The notes: a model not told the origin generated them from the sequence alone. Shown: positions 24,145 to 33,420, counted from the first letter of the stretch. The stretch is DNA of 64,000 nucleotides from Halomarinibacterium sedimenti (GCF_019312585.1 NZ_JAHWDP010000003.1:186001-250000), one strand, 5' to 3'. A program made the numbers and translations.

Positions 24145-25506
24145 TTAAAATTTAAAAAATTGTTTAATCCACCAAAGCTTTTTGTTGCTTAAAGGCGAAT
24201 ACTTTAAAGGCAATTCTAGCCAGTTGGCTTTATGCAGTATACTTTTATAGTGACTGAAGGTTTTAAAACCCGCTTCTCCGTGATAACTACCCATACCACT
24301 AAGTCCCACACCTCCAAAGGGCAGGCTGGAATTTGTAATTTGCATCACCGTATCATTTACGGCACCACCCCCAAAGGAAAGGGTGTTTAATATCTGTTTT
24401 CTTTCGGAAGCTTTTGTGGTAAACACATAACACGACAAGGGTTTGGGTAATTGCTGCACTTTTTGAATGGCTTCGGAAAGGTTTGAATACCTAATAACGG
24501 GAAGAATAGGCCCAAAAATTTCGTCTTGCATCACCGCATCTTCAAAGTCTACGTTTTGAAGGATGGTAGGCTCTATATACCGTTGCGAAGCATCTGTGTT
24601 ACCGCCATAATACACTTTGTCTGTATCTATTAATGAAGCCAATCTTTCAAAGTTCTTGTCATTAATAATTTGAACGTAATTATTGTTTTCAAAAGCATAG
24701 TTCGCTTTTTCAATTTCCCTTTTACAAGCTTCCAAAAACTTGGCTTCTACAGCCTTGTCTACCATCACATAATCGGTGGCAATACAGGTTTGTCCAGCAT
24801 TTAAGAACTTTCCCCAAACAAGGCGTTTGGCGGTCATAGTAATGTTAGCAGAAGCGGTTACAAAAGCAGGGGACTTCCCTCCTAGCTCCAAAGTGACTGG
24901 GGTTAGCTGTTCGGCGCCTGCTTTGTAGATAATCTTTCCTACAGGCGTGCTTCCGGTAAAGAATATTTTATCGAATTTTTGCTTTAAAAGCTCGGTTGTT
25001 TCGGCAACTCCTCCTTCCACTACGGTAAAAAATGCCTCGTCAAAATGTTCCGAAATAAGTTGGTACATCACCTTTGATGTTTCCGAAGGGATTTCGCTAG
25101 GTTTTAAGATGATGGTGTTTCCCGCAGCTATGGCTGCCACCACAGGACTAAATGATAAATTATACGGATAGTTCCAAGCACCAATCACCAAACACACCCC
25201 TAAGGGTTCTGGAATGATATAGCTTTTGGCAGGAAAGTTAACCCAGTTGGTGGCGACACGTTTTGGCCTTGCCCAAGCACTCAAATACTTTTTTGCATGG
25301 GCGATTTCTTGATACACCAACGCTAGCTCCGTCGCATAGGTTTCAAAAGAAGATTTTTTAAAATCCTTGTAAATGGCTTCAAGGAGGAGCTTTTCGTTTT
25401 GTTTTAAAACTTTTTCAAGCGTTTTTAATTGCTGAAGTCTAAAGGAAAGTTCCTTCGTCTTTTGGGAGTTGAAAAAAGTTCTTTGTTTTGAAACGATTTC
25501 GTGCAT
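24145..25506 (-). CDS. Aldehyde dehydrogenase family protein
   Basis: The 453-residue NAD(P)-dependent enzyme has IIGAWNYPYNLSF-type cofactor residues (VIGAWNYPYNLSFSPVVAAI), FFTGSTPVGK, the catalytic Glu in TLELGGKSPAF, and the catalytic Cys in NAGQTCIATDYVMVD. The short length, without the N-terminal extension, and the hydrophobic C-terminus (KLWWIKQFFKF) resemble class 3 fatty-aldehyde dehydrogenases, which act on medium- and long-chain aldehydes at membranes. It follows the CarboxypepD_reg gene by 23 bp. Confidence 0.93.
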   Translation of the reverse strand: MHEIVSKQRTFFNSQKTKELSFRLQQLKTLEKVLKQNEKLLLEAIYKDFKKSSFETYATELALVYQEIAHAKKYLSAWARPKRVATNWVNFPAKSYIIPEPLGVCLVIGAWNYPYNLSFSPVVAAIAAGNTIILKPSEIPSETSKVMYQLISEHFDEAFFTVVEGGVAETTELLKQKFDKIFFTGSTPVGKIIYKAGAEQLTPVTLELGGKSPAFVTASANITMTAKRLVWGKFLNAGQTCIATDYVMVDKAVEAKFLEACKREIEKANYAFENNNYVQIINDKNFERLASLIDTDKVYYGGNTDASQRYIEPTILQNVDFEDAVMQDEIFGPILPVIRYSNLSEAIQKVQQLPKPLSCYVFTTKASERKQILNTLSFGGGAVNDTVMQITNSSLPFGGVGLSGMGSYHGEAGFKTFSHYKSILHKANWLELPLKYSPLSNKKLWWIKQFFKF

Positions 25507-25529
25507 ATAGCAAAAGTAGGAAATTAACC

Positions 25530-26297
25530 TTAGCCTTTGCCACGATTAAGCACCCGATATTCTTCGTAGCATTCGCTAATAGCATCGAGTATTTGAAGGT
25601 CGTTTGCTGTGCGGATAAAGTCTTCAGAATAGCTACAGTTGTTCAAAATTTCATCGACATCAACCCTTTCTAACTGAAGCACCGCCATTAAGGTTTCTCT
25701 ATCGAATTTAGATTGAAGTAAGTTTCTAATGTTGTCATCTTCCTTCATTTGCCGAAGCTTCCGCATCTGTTTGGGTCGTTTCCCAAAGACATTATAGAGG
25801 AAATCGGCTGGATTAAAGACAGAGTTCAACACTCGAGAAACCGCACCCGGCTGACTTTGCCCTCCTTCGTAACCACCGCCTAATCCTGCAATTCGGTAGC
25901 GATAATTATCATAAATAGGAATAATTTTGGCATCCACCTCCACATAGCCTGTAAGCTGCACGGGGCGTATCACTACTTCTTCAAGTGCGATACCTAATTC
26001 GGTCATTTTTACTTTAATATCCCCGTATTTTAACCAGTCGTTAGTAACACGAACTCGAATAGACTTAAACCCTAAATAAGAGAAATATAAGGTGTCGTTT
26101 ACGGCCGCCTTAATCATAAATTTTCCTTCCTTTCCAGTGGAGGTTCCTTTTACTTGATTAAGGTTAACAATGTTAACATTTTCAAGAGGTTCTTCAGTAG
26201 CATCGTTAACAACCACCCCTTTAATTTCTCCTTCTTCTTGAGCAAAAGCAGGAGCTATAACCAATAAAAGAAATAAAGTAAATAGAATTTTTTTCAT
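25530..26297 (-). CDS. Carboxypeptidase-regulatory-like domain protein, secreted
   Basis: The 255-residue protein has a signal peptide (MKKILFTLFLLLVIAPAFAQ). A CarboxypepD_reg-like beta-sandwich (about 22-100) follows, with GEIKGVVVNDATEEPLENVN, GKFMIKAAVNDTLYFSYLGF and KSIRVRVTN. The C-terminal half is helical and basic (RPKQMRKLRQMKEDDNIRNL). Such domains precede TonB receptors, but no barrel is attached here. Function unknown; probably periplasmic. Confidence 0.85.
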   Translation of the reverse strand: MKKILFTLFLLLVIAPAFAQEEGEIKGVVVNDATEEPLENVNIVNLNQVKGTSTGKEGKFMIKAAVNDTLYFSYLGFKSIRVRVTNDWLKYGDIKVKMTELGIALEEVVIRPVQLTGYVEVDAKIIPIYDNYRYRIAGLGGGYEGGQSQPGAVSRVLNSVFNPADFLYNVFGKRPKQMRKLRQMKEDDNIRNLLQSKFDRETLMAVLQLERVDVDEILNNCSYSEDFIRTANDLQILDAISECYEEYRVLNRGKG

Positions 26298-26376
26298 AGC
26301 ACTAGCAAAGCAAAAGTACTTTTTTTGACTCTAATTTCTTGCCAAAGTTTCGTTAAGGTGAAAATAATTATCAATT

Positions 26377-28191
26377 TTACATACGTTTTCTTCTTCTACC
26401 GCCCGTGCCAGCACTTTTTGGGCGATCATCTCTACGTCTGCTTTTTCCTTTAAATTTTGGTTTATCTCCGCCAAATTTTGGACGGTCATCACCACCAGAT
26501 CTTCCTTTTTTACCAAAACCTCCTTTTTTTCCGAAGCCTCCTTTACCAGAGCCTCCTCTTTTTCCACCGCGGTTTCTTCCGCCACGGTCTTTGGAAATTT
26601 CTATATCTACCTTACGGTCATTGTATTGAACGTCTTTAAAAGCTTCTAGAACTTTATCGGTATGGGCAACATCGGTATTAAAAAACGAAAAAGTATCCAT
26701 GGTATCTACGTGGAATACATCGTCTTTTCCTAGCTGTGTTATTTCACGAACTAGGTCTTTTAAGTCCATCCATTGTAGTTCGTCTTTGCGACCTAAATTG
26801 ATAAAGAAACGGGTACTTTCGTCAGAAAATTTCTTCGAAGATTCTGCTTCGTATTCTCTGCTTCCCGCATCTACGTTAAGATCTTTTGCCTTTTTGTAGT
26901 AATTATAAAAACGCGTAAACTCTACCGAAAAGACTTTCTTAATTAACTCCTCTTTCGAAAATCCTTCTAACACTTCATTAATTTTAGGAAGATAGTTGTC
27001 AATTTCGTGGTTAATCTCGGTGTCTTTTATATTATTTGCCAAGTGAAATAATTGCATTTCGCATATTTCCATTCCCGAAGGAACTTCCTTTTTTACAAAT
27101 GTTTTAGAAATGATTTTCTCAATGGCTTTAATCTTTCGGATTTCACTTTTCGTAATAATAACCATAGAAACCCCTTTCTTACCCGCACGACCTGTACGTC
27201 CGCTACGGTGGGTGTAGGTTTCAATTTCATCGGGTAATTGGTAATTAATTACGTGCGTAATATCGTCTACGTCAATCCCACGAGCAGCCACATCGGTAGC
27301 GACTAACATTTGTATTTGACGATTTCTAAAAGACTTCATCACTAAATCACGTTGGTTCTGACTTAAATCACCATGTAACGCTGCAGCATTATACCCATCT
27401 TCAATAAGCGTTTCGGCTACTTTTTGTGTATCGCGTTTTGTTCTACAAAACACCACAGAAAAAATATCTGGATGGGCATCGGCTAGACGCTTTAGAGCTG
27501 GGTAACGATCTTTGGCACCTACCATAAAATATTCGTGAGAAACACTGTCTGCTCCCACATTTTTAGTCCCAACAGTCACCTCTTTTGGGTTATGCATAAA
27601 CTTTTTGGCAATAGTAGAAACCTCTTTTGGCATGGTAGCACTAAATAACCAAGTACTCTTTTCTTTAGGTGAATGCGAAAGGATTTCGGTGATATCTTCA
27701 TAGAAACCCATATTCAGCATTTCATCGGCTTCATCGAGAACGCAATATTCAATTTTTGAAATATCGATCATTCTTCTGCCAATCATATCCTTCATTCTTC
27801 CAGGCGTCGCCACAATAATTTGTGCTCCCTTTTTAATTTGTCTGGCTTGGTCACTAATGCTTGCGCCTCCATAAATAGCCACCACGTTTAAGCCTTGCAT
27901 ATACTTACCGTATAGTTTTAATTCGGTTGTAATTTGCATACACAATTCGCGTGTTGGCGAAAGAATTAAGCCTTGGGTAGTGCGGCTTTCCACTTGAATT
28001 TTTTGAAGCATAGGAAAACCAAACGCGGCTGTTTTCCCTGTCCCTGTTTGGGCTAAAGAAACCATATCGGTTTCAGATTCTAAAAGAATAGGAATGGTTT
28101 TTTCTTGAACTTCGCTTGGGGTTTCAAAACCCAAGTCTGCAATGGCTTGAAGGAATTGTTCCTCCAATCCTAACGATTGAAATGTAGACAT
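26377..28191 (-). CDS. DEAD-box RNA helicase with DbpA-like RNA-binding domain
   Basis: The 604-residue protein has the Q motif around LGLEEQFLQAIADLGFETPS, Walker A AQTGTGKTAAF, DEAD in VLDEADEMLNMGFY, SAT in WLFSATMPKE, and HRSGRTGRAGKKG. A DbpA-type RRM follows (about 460-540; FINLGRKDELQWMDLKDLVR). The Gly/Lys/Arg-rich low-complexity tail (about 545-604) has repeated GGFGKKGGFGKKGR. This CsdA/DeaD-like class acts in ribosome assembly or mRNA turnover, often in the cold. Confidence 0.95.
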   Translation of the reverse strand: MSTFQSLGLEEQFLQAIADLGFETPSEVQEKTIPILLESETDMVSLAQTGTGKTAAFGFPMLQKIQVESRTTQGLILSPTRELCMQITTELKLYGKYMQGLNVVAIYGGASISDQARQIKKGAQIIVATPGRMKDMIGRRMIDISKIEYCVLDEADEMLNMGFYEDITEILSHSPKEKSTWLFSATMPKEVSTIAKKFMHNPKEVTVGTKNVGADSVSHEYFMVGAKDRYPALKRLADAHPDIFSVVFCRTKRDTQKVAETLIEDGYNAAALHGDLSQNQRDLVMKSFRNRQIQMLVATDVAARGIDVDDITHVINYQLPDEIETYTHRSGRTGRAGKKGVSMVIITKSEIRKIKAIEKIISKTFVKKEVPSGMEICEMQLFHLANNIKDTEINHEIDNYLPKINEVLEGFSKEELIKKVFSVEFTRFYNYYKKAKDLNVDAGSREYEAESSKKFSDESTRFFINLGRKDELQWMDLKDLVREITQLGKDDVFHVDTMDTFSFFNTDVAHTDKVLEAFKDVQYNDRKVDIEISKDRGGRNRGGKRGGSGKGGFGKKGGFGKKGRSGGDDRPKFGGDKPKFKGKSRRRDDRPKSAGTGGRRRKRM

Positions 28192-28411
28192 ATAAAAATT
28201 TACTAGTTAGTGTGTTGATAGGAAGCAATCGACTCTAGTAAACCTTACGCTTCAACCGCAACACTTCCTCACCCTGAGGAATTTGCGGCAAAGATAGATT
28301 TTAATAGCGAATAATAAAGTTTATTGTGAATTATTTAAGGAAAGGTACTTTTTCAAAGCTTGCCTTGCTGTTATTTGATGTTTAAATTATAATTTTATCA
28401 AAACTAAAAAA

Positions 28412-29008
28412 ATGAAGATAAAACTTTTGCTTATTGCTTTACTTATTATTTCGCAACATTCAATTTCACAAACTATAGAATTTGGGCCTATGGTTCAATA
28501 CCATAGAACTGCATTTCAAAAACCTGACTCTGGGACCATTGTAATATCAAATAATGGCGCTAGTGAAGGGGTTAAAACTACTGAAACCGATCCAAATCTA
28601 GCATTTGGAGGGTACTTTGGATACTATACCGAAAACACATTTGCTTATATTGGAGAACTTTTTTACGTTGGTACATCCTCTCCTAACTATGGTGATAATA
28701 CATTTCATAGTATTAATCTTGTGCCAAGTGTGGCTGCAGAAATAATGAATACCAACATATTTATTAATATAGGTGCTGGTGCAGGATTCATATTGAATAA
28801 ACCAGATTTTGAGGGAGTTAATGATGTAAAAGGTGAATCATACAATAATATTGATTTTCTCGTAAAATTTGCATTAAATTTTAGATTGAAAGAATTGTTT
28901 ACCCTAGACGGTGGAATTTTAGTAGGTGGAAGTGATATAGTTGATGATCAAAATAGATTTCATTTTTATTTTGGAGCTAGGGTTCCGTTAAATTTAATTT
29001 TAGATTAA
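28412..29008 (+). CDS. Outer-membrane beta-barrel-like hypothetical protein
   Basis: The 198-residue protein has a signal peptide (MKIKLLLIALLIISQHSISQ). Alternating strands with aromatic ends (NLAFGGYFGYYTENTFAYIG, HFYFGARVPLNLILD) suggest a small 8- to 10-strand outer-membrane barrel. No specific family is recognised. It is monocistronic on the plus strand, convergent with rdgB (1 bp apart). Confidence 0.75.
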   Translation: MKIKLLLIALLIISQHSISQTIEFGPMVQYHRTAFQKPDSGTIVISNNGASEGVKTTETDPNLAFGGYFGYYTENTFAYIGELFYVGTSSPNYGDNTFHSINLVPSVAAEIMNTNIFINIGAGAGFILNKPDFEGVNDVKGESYNNIDFLVKFALNFRLKELFTLDGGILVGGSDIVDDQNRFHFYFGARVPLNLILD

Positions 29009-29009
29009 A

Positions 29010-29582
29010 TTACAGTGAAAGATACTCTATTAGTTTACGCATCGCCTTCCCGCGATGCCCAATTTCTCCTTTTTGCGTAAGCGACATTTCGGCAAAGGTT
29101 TCTTTAAATCCGTTGGGCTGAAAAATTGGGTCGTATCCAAAGCCTTTTTCGCCTCTTGGGGATTCTGTAATAGTACCTTCGCAAATTCCTAAGAACATAT
29201 TTTGTCGTCCTTCCAAGGTTAAGGCAATGGCGGTTTTAAATCGGGCAGCACGATCTTCAATGCCCTTCATTTCCTGTAGCAATTTTTGCAAATTGGCTTG
29301 AGCACTTTTTGTTTCCCCTGCATAGCGAGCACTATACACCCCAGGAGCTCCATTGAGGGCTTTTACTTCTAAGCCTGTGTCGTCTGCAAAGCAATCGTAC
29401 CCATAATGGGTTTTTACGTATTCGGCTTTAAGAATGGCATTTTCTTCAATGGTTTCTGCCGTTTCGGGGATATCTTCGTGGCAGTTTATATCGCTAAGGC
29501 TTAGCAATTCTACATGCTTGGGAAGTAACAATTGTACTTCTTTAAACTTATTAAGATTATGCGTGGCGAAAACGAGCTTCAT
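29010..29582 (-). CDS. rdgB: Non-canonical purine NTP pyrophosphatase (RdgB/HAM1)
   Basis: The 190-residue protein hydrolyses dITP, ITP and XTP to the monophosphates, keeping them out of DNA. Motifs are FATHNLNKFKEVQLLL (nucleotide binding), CFADDTGLEVKALNGAPGVY then SARYAG, and GEKGFGYDPIFQP (catalytic loop), ending in a GHRGKAMRKL block. It is the last gene of trmH-SRPBCC-VOC-rdgB, overlapping the VOC stop by 1 bp. Confidence 0.96.
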   Translation of the reverse strand: MKLVFATHNLNKFKEVQLLLPKHVELLSLSDINCHEDIPETAETIEENAILKAEYVKTHYGYDCFADDTGLEVKALNGAPGVYSARYAGETKSAQANLQKLLQEMKGIEDRAARFKTAIALTLEGRQNMFLGICEGTITESPRGEKGFGYDPIFQPNGFKETFAEMSLTQKGEIGHRGKAMRKLIEYLSL

Positions 29583-29959
29583 TACTTTGAAGAATGCAGC
29601 GCTATTCTATTCCCCTCACAATCTATAAAGACTCCCATATAGCCATGCTCTGGAGAGATTTGGGTTTTGGGTTGATAGATTTTTCCACCTGCTGCTTCTA
29701 CCCTGTCTAATTCATTTTGAACATCCTCACTATAAAAATAGACTAGTGTTCCTTCTTGACTTGGCACATACGTTTCTTGCTGTACGAGGGTTCCTGTGGC
29801 ACCTGGTACATTTTCACCCTGACCCGGAAACCAAGCCATTAAAACCCCTCCAAAATCGACTTGGTGGAGTTGGACTTTAAATACTTTTTCATAAAAGGCA
29901 ACAGCACGTTCCATATTGGAAACGGGTATTTCTATCCAAGCAAAAATGTTGTGTTTCAT
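29582..29959 (-). CDS. VOC family protein (glyoxalase-like)
   Basis: The 125-residue protein starts FAWIEIPVSNMERAVAFYEK, with the second module VYFYSEDVQNELDRVEAAGG and the end GYMGVFIDCEGNRIALHSSK. In the first strand the usual metal-binding His is absent (FAWIEIP), so metal catalysis is doubtful. Substrate unknown. It is in an operon with the SRPBCC gene (6-bp gap) and rdgB. Confidence 0.88.
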   Translation of the reverse strand: MKHNIFAWIEIPVSNMERAVAFYEKVFKVQLHQVDFGGVLMAWFPGQGENVPGATGTLVQQETYVPSQEGTLVYFYSEDVQNELDRVEAAGGKIYQPKTQISPEHGYMGVFIDCEGNRIALHSSK

Positions 29960-29965
29960 GATGTA

Positions 29966-30496
29966 TTACTTTTCTAAAATGGTTTTTAACTTAGCCAATC
30001 CTTCTTCAAAATCTTTTCCAACAGCCTTATCCATATTCATAAATAACATAAAGATGCTCATAGGTAGTTTGGCATCCCCATAAAACCCCCAAACTACTTT
30101 GGTTTTGTTATTGCCCTCATCTGCTACTTTTATATAGCCTTGACTCACCGATTTCCAAGGTTTTAAAAATCGGAGTTCGGTTTCGATTTTTTCATTTTCA
30201 ACAATGTTGACTATTTCTTGTTCCCCAGAACCCACTTGCTTGTGATCACTTTCCCAAGCCGAAATAAACCCAACAGTTCCGTCTTGACCCGTAAACGTTT
30301 GCTTCATATTAGGGTCGCGCTCCTTCCATGGAGACCAATAATCTTGATTTTTTACATATTTTAAGTATTGGAATACTTCGCCTATAGGTCTATTAATAAC
30401 AATACTTCTACTTGATTCGTATTTCTTGGGCGCTATAGCGGCTAGTAATATAAAGAGAACTACAATGGCCGCAATAATATAGATGGCAATGTACAT
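29966..30496 (-). CDS. SRPBCC family protein with N-terminal membrane anchor
   Basis: The 176-residue protein has an N-terminal hydrophobic helix (IYIIAAIVVLFILLAAIAPK, residues 4-23). A polyketide-cyclase-like SRPBCC domain follows, with SSRSIVINRPIGEVFQYLKY, WSPWKERDPNMKQTFTG, TKVVWGFYGDAKLPMS and a final amphipathic helix. The ligand is unknown. It is between trmH and the VOC gene on the same strand. Confidence 0.85.
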   Translation of the reverse strand: MYIAIYIIAAIVVLFILLAAIAPKKYESSRSIVINRPIGEVFQYLKYVKNQDYWSPWKERDPNMKQTFTGQDGTVGFISAWESDHKQVGSGEQEIVNIVENEKIETELRFLKPWKSVSQGYIKVADEGNNKTKVVWGFYGDAKLPMSIFMLFMNMDKAVGKDFEEGLAKLKTILEK

Positions 30497-30525
30497 AATG
30501 AGAAGGTTTTAGTTGTTGTATAAAT

Positions 30526-31185
30526 TTACGTTTTTTTTTGATTGTAAAAGCGTTCCATGATTTTATCTACACTCTTAATGGTTTTTTGGGTCCATTGAAA
30601 CTCCAATTCAAGCTTTTCATTTTCAGTGAGTTGCCAATCAACATTTTCAATTCGCATACGTGTCACTACCTCCTGTAAAATAATAGCTGCCGAAACAGAG
30701 ATATTTAAACTTTCAGTAAATCCGTACATCGGTATCTTTAAATAGCCATCGGCTTGCTCCATGACCTCATCGCTCACTCCGTATTTTTCTTGTCCGAAGA
30801 AAAACGCACTCTTCATGGTTACATCAAACTCATGGAGTAAAGTAGAACTATCGTGAGGCGTTGTTGCTATAATTTGATACCCTTTTCTTCTTAACTCTTG
30901 AATACATTCTTTGGTACTTTTAAATCGGTGAATATCCACCCACTTCTGTGCCCCCATGGCAATTTCCTTATCGACTCTTTTTCCGAAGCGTTCTTCTACC
31001 ACATACAAATCTTGAATCCCAAAGACATCACAACTACGCATCACAGCACTGGTATTGTGTAATTGATACACATCTTCGGTTACTACGGCAAAATGTCGTG
31101 TTCGTTGGGCCAGCACTTCTTTAAAAAGCTGCTTGCGACGATCGGTGAGGTAGGTTTGTAGATATTCGTACAGTTGTAAATCCAA
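30526..31185 (-). CDS. TrmH/SpoU family tRNA/rRNA 2'-O-methyltransferase
   Basis: The 219-residue SPOUT enzyme has NTSAVMRSCDVFGIQDLYVV (motif 1), FFFGQEKYGVSDEVMEQADG (motif 2), and the knot motif 3 IPMYGFTESLNISVSAAIIL. It is most like TrmH (tRNA Gm18), but an rRNA target cannot be excluded. The only start that keeps the N-terminus is TTG at 31185, because an in-frame TAA lies 9 codons or fewer upstream and no ATG is available. It is first in an operon with SRPBCC, VOC and rdgB. Confidence 0.9.
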   Translation of the reverse strand: MDLQLYEYLQTYLTDRRKQLFKEVLAQRTRHFAVVTEDVYQLHNTSAVMRSCDVFGIQDLYVVEERFGKRVDKEIAMGAQKWVDIHRFKSTKECIQELRRKGYQIIATTPHDSSTLLHEFDVTMKSAFFFGQEKYGVSDEVMEQADGYLKIPMYGFTESLNISVSAAIILQEVVTRMRIENVDWQLTENEKLELEFQWTQKTIKSVDKIMERFYNQKKT

Positions 31186-31229
31186 TGAGAATGTTTAATT
31201 TTAAAACGAAGATAAATAATTTGATTGTT

Positions 31230-31910
31230 ATGAAAATTACTGTGCTTACAGGAGCTGGAATTAGTGCCGAAAGCGGATTAAAAACCTTTAGGGATAGTAA
31301 TGGACTTTGGGAAGGACACGATGTTATGGAAGTGGCTTCTCCTCAGGGTTTTGCTAATAATCCGGAGTTGGTGTTAGATTTTTACAATCAAAGAAGAAGG
31401 CAATTACTGGAGGTGTCCCCCAATGAAGCCCATATTGCTTTGGCAAAACTTGAAAAAAACCATGAAGTTGCCATCGTTACTCAAAATGTGGATGATTTAC
31501 ACGAACGAGCGGGTAGCACTCGAGTGGTTCATTTGCATGGCGAATTGTTAAAAGCACGAAATGTTTATACAGAAGACTCTGTATGTGAATGGAAAAAAGA
31601 TATCAAACTGGGGGATGTTTGCGAAAATGGGCATCAGCTTAGGCCCCATATTGTTTGGTTTGGTGAAGCGGTTCCTATGATGGATGTAGCCATTGATTTG
31701 GTGTATGCTTCCGATATTGTGATGATAGTAGGGACCTCGATGCAGGTGTATCCGGCGGCTGGGCTTATTCAATATTGTAAAGGGCATATTCCTGTCTATT
31801 TTATTGACCCCAATCCTTCAATAGCTCCTTCAGAAAGAATTCGAGTTTTTGCTGAAAAAGCTACCACAGGAGTTCCCAAAGCCATTATTGATATTGAAAA
31901 TAGAAGATAA
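31230..31910 (+). CDS. cobB: NAD-dependent protein deacylase (sirtuin, CobB-like class III)
   Basis: The start is set at the ATG at 31230 (MKITVLTGAGISAESGLKTF); the frame is open from 31185. The 226-residue protein has NAD-binding GAGIS, TQNVDDLHERAG, the catalytic His in VVHLHGELL, and VWFGEAVP. Tyr and Arg in FYNQRRR match class III sirtuins that remove succinyl or malonyl groups. Only two cysteines appear in the zinc region (SVCEWK, DVCENG), so the zinc site may be incomplete. Its stop overlaps the next ATG. Confidence 0.93.
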   Translation: MKITVLTGAGISAESGLKTFRDSNGLWEGHDVMEVASPQGFANNPELVLDFYNQRRRQLLEVSPNEAHIALAKLEKNHEVAIVTQNVDDLHERAGSTRVVHLHGELLKARNVYTEDSVCEWKKDIKLGDVCENGHQLRPHIVWFGEAVPMMDVAIDLVYASDIVMIVGTSMQVYPAAGLIQYCKGHIPVYFIDPNPSIAPSERIRVFAEKATTGVPKAIIDIENRR

Positions 31911-32461
31911 TGGAATTGTACGATGTTTTAAATTTTACCAATGCTGCCCGCACCCATCGATTAAAAGCCGCCAAGTGGGTGTTGGATCATCCTGAAACCT
32001 TAGAGGAATTAGTCCATTTTTGTTTTAAAAATGATAAAGAGATTTCGCATAAAGCCAATTGGGTATTGGAATTTGTGTGTTTAAAAGAATTACGACTCCT
32101 GTATCCACATCTAGATTATTTCTTTCAGCATCTTTCCTCTGTTAAAGAAGATTCCTCAGTTCGGCCCTTGTCCCATATTTGCGAATTACTTTGCATTGTC
32201 TATTTCAAGGAAAAGGATCCTTTATTGAAAAAAGCACTCACCGAAAAACACAAAGAGTTGATGGTAGAATGTTGTTTCGATTGGCTTATTACCAACCAAA
32301 AAGTGGCTTGTGAAGTGCGAGCGATGACGTGTTTGTATTATTTAGGAACCGAAAAGGATTGGATTCATCCAGAGTTGAAAACCATCATTAATCAAAACAT
32401 CTACACAAGTAGTGCGGGATATCAATCAAGAGGAAAGAAAATCCTTCAAAAAATGGGCTAA
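31910..32461 (+). CDS. Hypothetical HEAT-like helical protein
   Basis: The 183-residue protein is built of amphipathic helices with a HEAT-like rhythm (AAKWVLDHPETLEELVHFCF, KANWVLEFVCLKELRLLYPH, VRPLSHICELLCIVYFKEKD). It has no signal or membrane segment. Relatives in Flavobacteriaceae occur near purB and are sometimes labelled adenylosuccinate lyase. No lyase motif is present here, and the real purB is at 33570. It is coupled to the sirtuin gene by a TAATG overlap; the function is unknown. Confidence 0.75.
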   Translation: MELYDVLNFTNAARTHRLKAAKWVLDHPETLEELVHFCFKNDKEISHKANWVLEFVCLKELRLLYPHLDYFFQHLSSVKEDSSVRPLSHICELLCIVYFKEKDPLLKKALTEKHKELMVECCFDWLITNQKVACEVRAMTCLYYLGTEKDWIHPELKTIINQNIYTSSAGYQSRGKKILQKMG

Positions 32462-33420
32462 TGTGCTTCAGGCAATAAAGGGCCTCCTAATTCTTTCAGA
32501 AAAAACAGTTTCCCCGGCAAAGTAGGCATCCAACTCGACGGTATCCATCGCGATGGTCCATATTGAAGGGTAACACACAAACTCATTCCTTGCCAACAAG
32601 CGCCTCTAGTGGGGTACACCCCATCTGCTCCACCTATGCAATAATCACTTTGTAAAAACAGACCTGGTCCTATGGTATTTGCCCAACAAGGGATTAAGGT
32701 AAATCGGCTAGAAAAACTATGTAATGAATTTTGTTCTATGGTTAAAGGATGTAAGGCTTGCCCTATGCGATAAGGTACTGCTTTCCATGCTGCATCGGTT
32801 TCAAATTCATCCCCAATTTGAGGTTCCCAAAACGCAATGTGACATGCTCTTCCTATTCCGTAAACAGTAACCAATTTACCTCCCGATTCTTTAATAGCTT
32901 TTATTTTACCTTCATATTGAGGAAGCACCGCTTTTGTTGCAAAATTTCGTTGCAGTTTTGGTATTGTTAAGTCTCCTAAGGGTTCGAAAAGTGCTTTATT
33001 CATAGCCAATTCGAAAGCACCGTCTTGGGATGTATCCATGGTATCCCCTTGTTGGTTAGACCACTCATCCATATTGAAGGTATGTACATGCTCACAGGAA
33101 ATCTGGGTTTCTTTTAATATATCGACCACATGTTTATACATTCCCATGGGTCCCACAGGCAGAATAATGGCTAATTTTTGGTCGTGTTCTTTGGCTCTAA
33201 TAATTTCGTTGGCAATCTCGGCCCCCATATGGTATTCTAAATCCACTAAATTATCTAAGGCTTCTGGTGTAAAGTTTTTATTCCAATGAGGTGCCTTTTT
33301 AAGAAGTTTATCTAACCCCAAATCACAACAATCATCTATTTTTTGTAAATCCCAGCCTTTGGGATAAAAATTTTCGAGTAATGAGCCTTTTACAGTATTT
33401 AAGAAATTTAGTTTTTCCAT
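32458..33420 (-). CDS. Glucosamine-6-phosphate deaminase/isomerase-like (NagB family) protein
   Basis: The start is set at 33420 (MEKLNFLNTVKGSLLENFYP); the frame is open to 33465. The 320-residue protein aligns with NagB through IILPVGPMGMYKHVVDIL, VHTFNMDEWSNQQG and VYGIGRACHIAFWEP. In classic NagB the last block is GVGNDGHIAFNEP, so the active-site surroundings differ and the substrate may not be glucosamine 6-phosphate. It is convergent with the HEAT-like gene, with stops overlapping by 4 bp. Confidence 0.82.
   Translation of the reverse strand: MEKLNFLNTVKGSLLENFYPKGWDLQKIDDCCDLGLDKLLKKAPHWNKNFTPEALDNLVDLEYHMGAEIANEIIRAKEHDQKLAIILPVGPMGMYKHVVDILKETQISCEHVHTFNMDEWSNQQGDTMDTSQDGAFELAMNKALFEPLGDLTIPKLQRNFATKAVLPQYEGKIKAIKESGGKLVTVYGIGRACHIAFWEPQIGDEFETDAAWKAVPYRIGQALHPLTIEQNSLHSFSSRFTLIPCWANTIGPGLFLQSDYCIGGADGVYPTRGACWQGMSLCVTLQYGPSRWIPSSWMPTLPGKLFFLKELGGPLLPEAH

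Noticed and set aside
26331-26585. 84-codon minus-strand ORF rich in Lys and Glu
   Set aside because: It is a frame-shifted reading of the Gly/Lys-rich tail of the DEAD-box helicase, which has clear family motifs in its own frame.
31185-31229. Upstream start for the sirtuin
   Set aside because: The extension MRMFNFKTKINNLIV is not sirtuin-like. MKITVLTGAGIS at 31230 is the usual N-terminus, and the extension would overlap the trmH start region.
31910-32461. Calling the 183-aa gene adenylosuccinate lyase
   Set aside because: No fumarase-superfamily signature is present, and a full purB with GSSAMPHKVNP is found at 33570.
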